Source: Nostocoides sp. (lineage in GTDB: Bacteria > Actinomycetota > Actinomycetes > Actinomycetales > Dermatophilaceae). From it: DNA of 64,000 nucleotides. Made by a program: the position numbers and the translations under genes. Positions 50,670 to 58,156 of the stretch are shown here, piece by piece. The notes beneath the pieces were generated by a model. That model did not search any database, was not told the origin of the DNA, and was given only the letters and a program-made list of their open reading frames with translations. The DNA is taken from contig JADJEA010000001.1 of NCBI GenBank assembly GCA_016702415.1, positions 725,001 through 789,000 of the forward strand, read 5' to 3'. How positions within the stretch are numbered: position 1 is the stretch's first letter; every line of letters starts with the position of its first letter.

Positions 50670-52415
50670 TCAGCGGCCGGAGGCGTGCCAGCGGCGGATG
50701 AGGGCGATGCGATGCTCGACCTGCTCGGTGGTGGCTTTGGACAGGGGAGGACCGCCCGCCTGGCGGCGAAGCTCGGCGTGGACGTGGCTGTGCGGCATAC
50801 CGCGCGTATGGGCGAACTGGGAGACGAGGGAGTTCAAGAGCTTCCGCTGCGCCTCCAGCGCCCGGTGGAGGGAGACCTCGGGGGTGACCTTCTCGCGGCG
50901 GTCGCGGCGGGCGGCACGGGCCTGGTGGCGGCGTTGGCGCTCGTGCAGGACCTCGCGCACCTGGTCCGGCTCGAGAAGACCGGGCAGCCCGAGATAGTCC
51001 AGTTCCTCCTGGCTGCCGGCGGGCGTGCCGAGGCCGAACTGGTGGGCATCGAACAGGACGTGGTCGAAATGCGCCGCCGACCCCAGCGCCTCCCACCGCC
51101 CAAGGAGGTCGTCGGCGGCCGCCTCGGCCCGGTTGGCACGCGCGAGTTCGTCCTCCGGGTCCTCCTCGCGGGCGGACGGCGGGCCCAGGACGTGGTCGCG
51201 TTGCCGCTCCATGAGCGAGGCGTGCGCAAGCAGCGGCGCCACCGTCGGGAGGAAGACCGTCGCCACCTCGCCCCGCCGGCGCGCGCGGACGAACCGGCCG
51301 ACCGCCTGGGCGAAGAACAACCCGGTGGCGGTGGCCGTGGCATACACCCCGACGGCGAGGCGGGGGACGTCCACCCCCTCCGAGACCATTCGGACCGCGA
51401 CCAGCCACCGGTCGTCGGAGGCCGCGAACTCCTCGATCCGTCGGCTGGAGCCGGCGTCGTCGGAGAGGCCGAGGGTGGGGGCGACCCCGGTCAGCGACGT
51501 CAGCACCCTCGCATACGCGCGCGCGCTCGCCTGGTCGGTCGCGATCACCAACCCCCCGGCGTCGGGGATGTGGCGACGGGTCTCGGTGAGCCGGACGTCG
51601 GCGGCCCGCAGCACCGCCTCGATCCACTCGCCCTTGGGGTCCAACGCCGTTCGCCACGCGTGCGCGGTCAGGTCCTTCGTCAACGGCTCGGCGAGCTGGG
51701 CCTCCAACTCGTCCCCGGCCTTGGTCCGCCAGCGCATCGGCCCGCCGTACGCCATGAACAACACCGGCCGGACGACGTGGTCGCGGAGGGCCTCGGCATA
51801 CCCATAGGTGTAGTCGGGGGCCGACCGGCGCGACCCGTCGGGCAACTCCTCATACCGGACGAAGGGGATCGGGTTGTCGTCGGATCGGAACGGGGTCCCG
51901 GTCAGCGCCAGCCGCCGCCGGGCGGGGGCGAAGCACTCGGCGACCGCCTCACCCCACGTCCGCGCGTCACCCGCGTGGTGGATCTCATCGAGGATGACCA
52001 GCGAATTCGAGTTCTCCGTCAGGGCGCGATAGTGGAAGTGCCGCGCGGCCACGCCGGCGTAGGTGACGGCGGTCCCGGCATACTCCCGGCTGCGGCCCCG
52101 CCGCGACCCGCCCAGTCCGGGGTCGAGGGCGATGCCGGCGCGGTGCGCGGCGTCCGCCCACTGGACTTTCAGGTGCTCGGTCGGGGTGACGACGGTGACC
52201 CGGTTGACCACCCGCGCGTCGAGGAGTTCCCGGGCGACCCTCAGGGCGAAGGTCGTCTTGCCGGCCCCGGGTGTCGCCACGGCGAGGAAGTCCCGGGGAG
52301 CCTCGGCGAGATAGCGCTCCAAGGCCGCCGCCTGCCACGCGCGCAGCGAGGACGCGGTCCCCCACGGTGCCCGACCGGGGAACGCGGGGGAGAGGTTGGG
52401 GAAGTCGCGGGACAT
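50670..52415 (-). CDS. DEAD/DEAH-box superfamily 2 helicase
   Basis: 581 residues from ATG 52415; further upstream the frame lacks homology. Motifs: I ATPGAGKTTFALRVA (about residues 46-60), Ia VVTPTEHLKVQW, II ILDEIHHAGD (about 135-144, DEIH variant of DEAH), III LTGTPFRSDDNPIPF (about 162-176), V VSEGVDVPRLAVGVYAT (about 350-366), VI QAVGRFVRARR (about 375-385). This is the short actinomycete type of UvsW/XPB-like helicase. A C-terminal helical region of about 170 residues is charged. Target and pathway unknown; it is convergent with the MarR gene's promoter and overlaps palindrome copy 3. Confidence 0.9.
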   Translation of the reverse strand: MSRDFPNLSPAFPGRAPWGTASSLRAWQAAALERYLAEAPRDFLAVATPGAGKTTFALRVARELLDARVVNRVTVVTPTEHLKVQWADAAHRAGIALDPGLGGSRRGRSREYAGTAVTYAGVAARHFHYRALTENSNSLVILDEIHHAGDARTWGEAVAECFAPARRRLALTGTPFRSDDNPIPFVRYEELPDGSRRSAPDYTYGYAEALRDHVVRPVLFMAYGGPMRWRTKAGDELEAQLAEPLTKDLTAHAWRTALDPKGEWIEAVLRAADVRLTETRRHIPDAGGLVIATDQASARAYARVLTSLTGVAPTLGLSDDAGSSRRIEEFAASDDRWLVAVRMVSEGVDVPRLAVGVYATATATGLFFAQAVGRFVRARRRGEVATVFLPTVAPLLAHASLMERQRDHVLGPPSAREEDPEDELARANRAEAAADDLLGRWEALGSAAHFDHVLFDAHQFGLGTPAGSQEELDYLGLPGLLEPDQVREVLHERQRRHQARAARRDRREKVTPEVSLHRALEAQRKLLNSLVSQFAHTRGMPHSHVHAELRRQAGGPPLSKATTEQVEHRIALIRRWHASGR

Positions 52416-52647
52416 CGCTGTGCTGGCCGTATGCCGTGTGCTCCCGCCCGCGCCGCACCCCACCACCCGTTTCGGGTCGCCCGGGCACGCCGCGGCCGGG
52501 TCAGGGGAGGACGGCCAGCGCCTCCCCACTGCGCGCATACGGAGCGACGGCATCCGACGTGGCCGACCCTGCCGCGACGAGCCGGGAGCGGCCGTCAAGG
52601 GGAGTGCGGTGGTCGGGCATCCAGCCACCCTACTTAGTCTTGGAGTC

Positions 52648-54639
52648 GTGACAACGCAGCGCACCCCTGTGGAGCGTGTCCCCACCCTGGTCCTGGCCGC
52701 CCCCGCCCTCGTGGCCCTCGTCCTCGCCGCCGGGCTCGGTGGTGCCGTCTCGGCGTATGCCGTGGGCGACCCCGGGGTGGTCATCCGCTGGCTGGTGCCC
52801 CTGTCCACGTGGGTGGCCATGCTGGGGGCGTGCGGGACGATCGGATTCGTCCTCGCCGGGGCCTTCCTCATGCCCGAGACCACCCGCACCCACCGGCGCG
52901 CCACAAGCGGCCGACTCGGGGCGATCTCCGCCGGGGTCTGGGCCGCCGGCCTGGTCGCCGGGCTGATCTCGGGCTTCGCGGACGTGTCCGGCCTGCGGCC
53001 GACCGATGCGAGGTACTGGACTCAGTTCTTCGGCCTCGCCTGGGAACTCGCGCCCACCCGGATGGCCATCATCAGCCTCCTCCTCGTCGTCGCCATCCTC
53101 CTGGCCTTGCTCCAGACGCACGGCAAGACGGCGCAGGCATGGTGCTTCGTCCTCGGTCTCCTCGCGCTCATGCCGACGGCCCTGGCCGGGCACTCGGCGG
53201 TCAGCCGCGACCACATGAGCTCGATCAACGCGCTCGCGGTCCATCTCGTCGCGGTGACCACCTGGGTCGGCGGGCTGCTGGCGCTGGTGGTGTTGCGGCA
53301 TACGCTCATCCCCCATCTCGGGGTGACCGCCCGCCGGTTCTCGACCGTCGCCGCCTGGTCGTATGCCGCACTCGGCCTCAGCGGCCTCCTCGCCGCGTGG
53401 TTCAACCTGGGGTCCGTGTCCGACCTCGGGTCGGGATATGGCGTGATGCTCGTGGTCAAGCTCGCGGCGTTCGCGCTGCTCGGGGTGGCCGGGTGGCGTC
53501 ATCGCCGCTCGACCCTCGCGGCGCTCGACCGTCAGCCGGGAGACGGGGCGGCCTTCGCCCGGCTCGCCCTCGGCGAACTGGTCCTCATGGGGGTCGCCAT
53601 CGGGACCGCGGTCGCCCTCGTGCGCACCCCGCCGCCGGCGATCGGGTCGCTCGCGCCCGATCCCACGACCGTCTATGCGCTGACCGGCTACAGCGACCCC
53701 GGGCCGCCTCCGGCGAACGCGTGGCTGGTCACGTGGTACCCCGACTGGCTATGGATCGGCGTCGCCGCGGTGGCCATCGGCGTTTATGCGCGCTGGGTGC
53801 TTCGGCTGCGAGCGCGGGGGGACTCGTGGCCGATGTGGCAACTCCTGTGCTGGGTCGTCGGCTGGCTCGTCTTCGTCTACTCGATGTGCGGCGCGCCCGG
53901 GGTATACGGGCGAATCCTGTTCTCCTGGCACATGATCATGCACATGACCGTCGCGATGATCGTGCCGCTGCTGCTGGTCCCGGCGGCGCCGATCACCCTG
54001 GCGCTGCGGGCGTTGCCGGCGCGCAAGGACGCGACCCGAGGGCCCCGCGAGTTCATCCTCGCCGTCGTCCACTCCCGCTATCTGCGGATCTTCGCCAATC
54101 CGATCGTCGCCGCGGTCATGTTCTTCTTCAGCCTCGCGACGTTCTATTTCACCCCGCTCTTCTACTACGCGCTCGTCACGCACACCGGTCACATCCTGAT
54201 GACGGTGCATTTCCTTTTGTCGGGCTATCTCTTCGCCTGGGTGCTCGTCGGGACCGACCCGGGGCCGGTGAAGTGGTCGCCGCTGATCCTGCTCGTCGTG
54301 CTGTTTGCGACGATCTCCTTCCACGCCTTCCTCGGGGTCATCATCACCGGGAGCAACAATTTGCTCGCGCCGGACTTCTTCGCCCGGCTCGGGCTGCCGT
54401 GGATGACCGACCCGCTGGCCGACCAGCACGTCGGCGGGGCGATCGCCTGGGGTGTCGGGGAAGCGCCGACCCTCGTCCTCTCGCTCATGGTCGCGCTGCA
54501 GTGGCTGCGTCAGGACGACCGGGAAACCCACCGCACCGACCGGCAGGCGGAGCGGGACCACGATGCCGACCTCACGGCATACAACGACTATCTCGCCGGG
54601 TTGGCCGCGGTCGACCGGCGACGGGGGGAGCGCGCGTGA
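52648..54639 (+). CDS. CopD-CtaG fusion: copper resistance D domain plus cytochrome c oxidase assembly (caa3-CtaG) domain
   Basis: 663 residues from GTG 52648, likely near-leaderless (TACTTAGT ends ten bases before). The N-terminal half (about residues 1-330) has eight to nine helices of a CopD/YcnJ-type domain with HSAVSRDHMSSINALAVHLV (His residues as copper ligands). The C-terminal half (about 360-640) is a CtaG domain with SWHMIMHMTVAMIVPLLLVP, FYFTPLFYYALVTHTGHILM and the late GSNNLLAPDFFARLG. The fusion is known in actinomycetes and suggests copper import coupled to cytochrome oxidase assembly. Its stop overlaps the nitrilase GTG (GTGA). Confidence 0.9.
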   Translation: MTTQRTPVERVPTLVLAAPALVALVLAAGLGGAVSAYAVGDPGVVIRWLVPLSTWVAMLGACGTIGFVLAGAFLMPETTRTHRRATSGRLGAISAGVWAAGLVAGLISGFADVSGLRPTDARYWTQFFGLAWELAPTRMAIISLLLVVAILLALLQTHGKTAQAWCFVLGLLALMPTALAGHSAVSRDHMSSINALAVHLVAVTTWVGGLLALVVLRHTLIPHLGVTARRFSTVAAWSYAALGLSGLLAAWFNLGSVSDLGSGYGVMLVVKLAAFALLGVAGWRHRRSTLAALDRQPGDGAAFARLALGELVLMGVAIGTAVALVRTPPPAIGSLAPDPTTVYALTGYSDPGPPPANAWLVTWYPDWLWIGVAAVAIGVYARWVLRLRARGDSWPMWQLLCWVVGWLVFVYSMCGAPGVYGRILFSWHMIMHMTVAMIVPLLLVPAAPITLALRALPARKDATRGPREFILAVVHSRYLRIFANPIVAAVMFFFSLATFYFTPLFYYALVTHTGHILMTVHFLLSGYLFAWVLVGTDPGPVKWSPLILLVVLFATISFHAFLGVIITGSNNLLAPDFFARLGLPWMTDPLADQHVGGAIAWGVGEAPTLVLSLMVALQWLRQDDRETHRTDRQAERDHDADLTAYNDYLAGLAAVDRRRGERA

Positions 54640-55429
54640 AGGTTGCCGTCGTCCAACTGGCGTATGCCGATGGCGAACCCGTCGCGGTCCGTCGCGACCG
54701 CGCGGCGCACCTCGTGCGGGCGCAAGCGGGGCACGACCTCGTGGTGCTGCCGGAGTTGTGGGCACCGACGGGGTTCGGGTACCTCGGGTGGGCGCAGGCC
54801 GCGGAGCCGCTCGACGGGCCGACCGTCACCGCGATGGCGGCGGCGGCCCGCGAGATCGGGGCCGTCGTCCATGCCGGGTCGATCATGGAGCGGCTGGCTT
54901 CGCCTGGGGCCGAGGGGAAGACGCTCGCCAACACCTCGGTGCTGCTCGGCCCGGACGGGTCGACGCTGGCGATCTATCGGAAGATCCACCGGTTCGGCTT
55001 CGCCGACGGCGAGCCGGCCCTGCTCGAGGCGGGCACGGAGATCGTCGTCGTCGACATCCCGGGTGGGGGCCCGCGGGTCGGGCTGTCGACGTGCTACGAC
55101 CTGCGCTTCCCGGAGCTGTACCGGGCGCAGGTCGCGGCGGGCGCCCAGGTCTTCCTCGTCCCGCGGCGTGGCCGCGGCCCCGGGTCGCCCACTGGTCGCT
55201 GCTGGGCCGGGCGCGGGCGGTGGAGAACCAATGCGTCCTGATCGCCGCCAACACCGGCGGTGCCCACGCGGGCTATGTCATGGGCGGCGCCTCCCAGGTC
55301 GTCTCCCCGCGCGGCACGGTCCTCGCCGAGGCGGGGGGCGACGAGGAGGTGCTCTCGGTGGAGGTCGATCTGGGGGAGATCGCCGACTACCGCGCGGAGT
55401 TCCCGGTCCTGGCCGACCGGCGGCTCTAA
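54636..55429 (+). pseudogene. Carbon-nitrogen hydrolase (nitrilase superfamily), frameshift at about 55162
   Basis: GTG 54636 overlaps the CopD-CtaG stop. Catalytic triad present: Glu in VVLPELW (about residue 40), Lys in YRKIHRFGFADGEP (about 115), Cys in LSTCYDLRFPELYR (about 151). After QVFLVP the frame changes: adding one G near 55161-55164 would continue as AAWPRPRVAHWSLLGRARAV then ENQCVLIAANTGG to the stop at 55429, giving about 264 residues. As written the protein ends early at 55241. Family members are omega-amidases, ureidopropionase-like or similar amidases. Either sequencing error or a recent inactivating deletion. Confidence 0.78.
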
Positions 55430-55474
55430 CGCAGGCTCACCCCGGACGGCGGCCGCCAGGCGCGGATCGTCGAC

Positions 55475-56103
55475 TCAGGCGCCGCCGAGCCGGCGGTGGC
55501 GGAGGGTGAGGTCGGCATACGTCCCGACGGTGGTGAGGATTCCCGCCCGCTCGTCGGCGGTGGTCTCGCGGACGACACGCGCGGGGGAGCCGAGGACGAG
55601 GGAGTTCGGCGGGATCACCTGGCCCTGGGTCACCAGGGCGCCGGCGCCGACGATCGAGCCGGTGCCGATCCGGGCACCGTTGAGGACGATCGCGCCCATG
55701 CCGATCAACACCCGGTCCTCGACCACGCAGCCGTGCAAGAGCGCCCGGTGCCCGACCGCGACCTCGCTGCCGATCAGGGCCGGGAATCCGGGATCGGCGT
55801 GGACGACGGTGGCGTCCTGGAGGTTGGTTCGCGCGCCGATGTGGATCGCGTCGCGGTCGGCGCGCAAGACGCAGGCGTACCACACCGAGGCATCCCGATC
55901 GATCCGCACGGCCCCGAGCACGCTCGCCCCCGGGGCTATCCAGGCGGAGGGATCGACCCGCGGGCCGGTCAGCAGAACGTCAGCCGCGTCCGGGCCCGCT
56001 CCGTCGGCCGGGGCCGGCGCCGGAGCGGCGCGTCGGTGGGGAGCGCGTTGGGAGGTGAGTCGTCGGGGGCGGAGGGTGTGTCCGGGGCGGGCTGGGTCGG
56101 CAT
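55475..56103 (-). CDS. Gamma carbonic anhydrase-like hexapeptide protein (5' end uncertain, probable frameshift near 56030)
   Basis: The left-handed beta-helix is clear: VRIDRDASVWYACVLRADRD, IHIGARTNLQDATVVHADPG, VAVGHRALLHGCVVEDRVLI and GMGAIVLNGARIGTGSIVGA. His at VVHAD, VGHRA and LLHGC occupy the zinc-ligand positions of gamma-CA proteins. The first formal start (GTG 55921) cuts off the normal beginning; in-frame upstream codons encode VDPSAWIAPGAS, which is the family N-terminus. A plausible ATG at 56103 (in a GTATGCCG octamer, MPTQPAPDTPSAPDD) is in another frame, so an indel near 56030 is suspected. Activity as carbonic anhydrase is inferred. Confidence 0.7.
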
Positions 56104-56143
56104 ACGACCACCTTGCCGCAACTCGGCGGGAGGGCCCTCACGA

Positions 56144-56163
56144 CGCCGCCCGCGCGGGCGGCG
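56144..56163. other. 20-base perfect palindrome
   Basis: Symmetrical arms CGCCGCCCGC / GCGGGCGGCG with no loop, between the gamma-CA and DUF6458 genes. It could be a terminator-like or regulatory structure; nothing more is supported. Confidence 0.5.
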
Positions 56164-56187
56164 GTCACCATCGTCAGAAAGGGCCCC

Positions 56188-56445
56188 ATGTACATCGGCC
56201 TCGGCATCGTCCTCCTCGTCGTCCGCGCGATCATGTCGTTCGCCGTCAAAGACTCTGTCAGCGGGGTCGATCTCGCGATGATCGGCTACATCTGCATGGG
56301 CGCGGGCGCGCTCGCCATCCTCCTGTCGTTCCTGGTCCAGGCCGGGGGGCGTCGCGGCGCGGGCGGGTATGCCGCGACCCGGGTCACCCACACCGACCCC
56401 AACACCGGTACGACTATCGATGAGACGCACGTCGACCCGCGGTGA
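56188..56445 (+). CDS. DUF6458 family membrane protein
   Basis: 85 residues from ATG 56188 with AAAGGG upstream. Two hydrophobic helices (about residues 2-19 and 28-51, IGYICMGAGALAILLSFLVQ) flank a short loop with VSGVDLAMIG. The hydrophilic tail (THTDPNTGTTIDETHVDPR) is typical of DUF6458. These small proteins are common in actinomycetes and of unknown role. It ends five bases before the operator region of the next gene. Confidence 0.75.
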   Translation: MYIGLGIVLLVVRAIMSFAVKDSVSGVDLAMIGYICMGAGALAILLSFLVQAGGRRGAGGYAATRVTHTDPNTGTTIDETHVDPR

Positions 56446-56449
56446 CACC

Positions 56450-56509
56450 AATGTGACGTCATGATGACGTCACATTCCCTTGACGTGACGCCGCGATCGG
56501 CGTCATAGT
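56450..56509 (+). promoter_or_regulatory. Promoter with nested operators for the RHH-DUF4097 operon
   Basis: Perfect inverted repeat AATGTGACGTCA (56450-56461) / TGACGTCACATT (56465-56476). Each arm contains the 8-base palindrome TGACGTCA. Next comes -35 TTGACG (56480-56485), 17-18 base spacer and -10 TCATAG/CATAGT (56503-56509). Between them lies a second perfect inverted repeat GACGCCG-cgat-CGGCGTC (56487-56504). Transcription should start within a few bases of ATG 56516. The layout suits autorepression by the encoded ribbon-helix-helix protein. Confidence 0.7.
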
Positions 56510-56515
56510 GGTGGC

Positions 56516-57121
56516 ATGGATATCACTCCGTATGCCGATCGCCTCCGCGCCGAGCTCTTCGCCGTCGCCGAGGGCGATCCCGACCTCGAGGACGCCGTTC
56601 GTCGCCTCGCCCGCGTCCTCGACCCCGCCATGCGCCTGACCCTGCTCGAGGTCCTCTCCGACGCCGCGGCCGAGATCACCAGTGCCCTCCCCGCCGGCAA
56701 TGTCACCGCTCGCCTCGCCGGGCGCGCCGTCGATTTCGTCGTCGACGGCCTGTCCGACGCCACCGCCGGGGGTATGCCGTTCGCCCCCCACCCGGCCCCG
56801 CCTGTCGCGAACGTCCTGCCCGTCCACATGCCGCAGGACTCCTCGGGGAGCTCGGATGAGGGCGACATCGCCCGAATCACCGTCCGGTTGCCCGAGGGCA
56901 TCAAGGAGAAGGCCGAGCGTCAGGCCGGCACGTCAAGTCAGTCGCTCAACAGTTGGATCGTCAACACCCTCCGCGACGCGACCCGGCCCGGAGGACTCGA
57001 CATCGATCTCGACCTCTCCCAGGTCCCCTTCCTCAGCGGCGATCTGCCTCAGGGGTTCCCGTTCCCGCCGAACTTCCCGTTCGGCAAGGGCTCGGGCGGT
57101 CGGATGAAGGGGTGGGTGTGA
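56516..57121 (+). CDS. Ribbon-helix-helix DNA-binding protein (HicB-antitoxin-like)
   Basis: 201 residues from ATG 56516. The first 95 residues are helical (LRAELFAVAEGDPDLEDAVR, RLARVLDPAMRLTLLEVLSDA). The RHH motif is at about residues 120-150 (DIARITVRLPEGIKEKAERQ then AGTSSQSLNSWIVNTLRDAT). The tail is Pro/Phe-rich (PFPPNFPFGKG). The start codon is three bases before a GTATGCCG octamer. It overlaps the DUF4097 gene by GTGA. Annotation pipelines often name it HicB antitoxin, but no HicA toxin is present. Its twin palindromes upstream suggest autoregulation. Confidence 0.85.
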   Translation: MDITPYADRLRAELFAVAEGDPDLEDAVRRLARVLDPAMRLTLLEVLSDAAAEITSALPAGNVTARLAGRAVDFVVDGLSDATAGGMPFAPHPAPPVANVLPVHMPQDSSGSSDEGDIARITVRLPEGIKEKAERQAGTSSQSLNSWIVNTLRDATRPGGLDIDLDLSQVPFLSGDLPQGFPFPPNFPFGKGSGGRMKGWV

Positions 57122-57978
57122 GCACCGTCCGGCGGGAGTTCGCCACATCCGGCCCGGTCGACCTCGTGGCCGAGCTCGACGAGGGGACCCTCGACATCGC
57201 GACGGAGCCGGCCGACGGCTTTGCCGTGACCGTCCACGGACCTCGCTCCGAGGAGTTCACGATCACGCAGCGGGGACGCGAGATCGTCGTCCGGTCGCCC
57301 CGGGGACGGTCCTGGTTGCGCGGGGAGGAGCACCAGGTCGAGATCCGGGTCCCCGAGGGCAGCGACCTGACCGCGCGGACCGGATCCGCCACCCTGCATG
57401 CCCGTGGCCGGTATGCCGCCGTCTCGGTCAAGGCGGGCTCGGGTGCCGTCCTCCTCGACGACGCCGGCGACGTCGCCATCGCGTCCGGGTCCGGGCTCGT
57501 CCGCTGCGGGGAACTGAGCGGCGCGGTGCGCATCAAGAGCGGCTCCGGCGATGTCGCCGTCGTCGCCGCCACGAGCGACGGGACGATCTCCACGGGCTCC
57601 GGGTCGGTGCGGATCGGAACCGTCACCCGCGTGCAGGCGGTCAAGACCGGTTCCGGCGACGTCCAGGTCGGGCGGCTCGTCGGCGACCTTCGCGTGGCGA
57701 CCGGCTCGGGCGGCGTGAGCGTCGAGCGGATGGACCGCGGCGGGGTCGGGGTCCGCACCGCGTCCGGGGACGTGCGGGTCGGCATACCCGCCGGTATGCC
57801 GACCTGGACCGACATCGCGACCGTCACCGGCCGGGTGGACAGCCGGCTCCCGCCCGTCGGTGAGCCCGGTCCCGGGCGGGAGCATGTGAGCGTCCGGGTC
57901 CAGAGCGTCTCCGGTGATGTCCTGCTGTTGGCCCTGGAGCCGACGGAGGACGCGGCCGAGGAGCCTCAGGACGCGTGA
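57118..57978 (+). CDS. DUF4097 beta-helix protein
   Basis: 286 residues from GTG 57118, overlapping the RHH stop. Composed of regular short beta repeats rich in Gly/Ser/Val (AVSVKAGSGAVLLDDAGDVA, GAVRIKSGSGDVAVVAATSD and ISTGSGSVRIGTVTRVQAVK), the DUF4097 right-handed helix pattern. No signal peptide is seen, so it is probably cytoplasmic. It forms a two-gene operon with the RHH regulator; such pairs recur in actinomycetes and the function is unknown. Bases 57781-57800 contain an inverted pair of the window's GGTATGCC motif. Confidence 0.85.
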   Translation: MSTVRREFATSGPVDLVAELDEGTLDIATEPADGFAVTVHGPRSEEFTITQRGREIVVRSPRGRSWLRGEEHQVEIRVPEGSDLTARTGSATLHARGRYAAVSVKAGSGAVLLDDAGDVAIASGSGLVRCGELSGAVRIKSGSGDVAVVAATSDGTISTGSGSVRIGTVTRVQAVKTGSGDVQVGRLVGDLRVATGSGGVSVERMDRGGVGVRTASGDVRVGIPAGMPTWTDIATVTGRVDSRLPPVGEPGPGREHVSVRVQSVSGDVLLLALEPTEDAAEEPQDA

Positions 57979-58004
57979 GGCCCCAGGACCCGTGAGGCCC
58001 CGCG

Positions 58005-58060
58005 CAGACCAGCACGCGCTGGGGTCCCGCGACAGCGGGACCCCAGCGCGTGCTGGTCTG
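58005..58060. terminator. Strong bidirectional terminator hairpin
   Basis: Perfect 26-base arms (58005-58030 and 58035-58060) with a 4-base GACA loop, between the convergent DUF4097 and acyl-CoA dehydrogenase genes. It is the longest perfect inverted repeat found in the window. Confidence 0.85.
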
Positions 58061-58132
58061 AGCGGATGGGCCCGAGCTTGTCGGGCCGAGTCGTCACGCC
58101 CGAGCTGTCGGGCCCGAGCTGACCAGCGTGAG

Positions 58133-58154
58133 CTGTTCAGCTCGAGCTGAACAG
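58133..58154. other. 22-base perfect palindrome before FadE stop
   Basis: CTGTTCAGCTC followed directly by its reverse complement (58133-58154), three bases from the end of the acyl-CoA dehydrogenase gene. Without a loop it is a poor hairpin; it may be a protein-binding site or a remnant repeat. Confidence 0.6.
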
Positions 58155-58156
58155 AG

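Noticed and set aside
56516..57121. HicAB toxin-antitoxin system
   Set aside because: Only an RHH protein is present; the neighbour is a DUF4097 beta-helix protein, not a HicA toxin.
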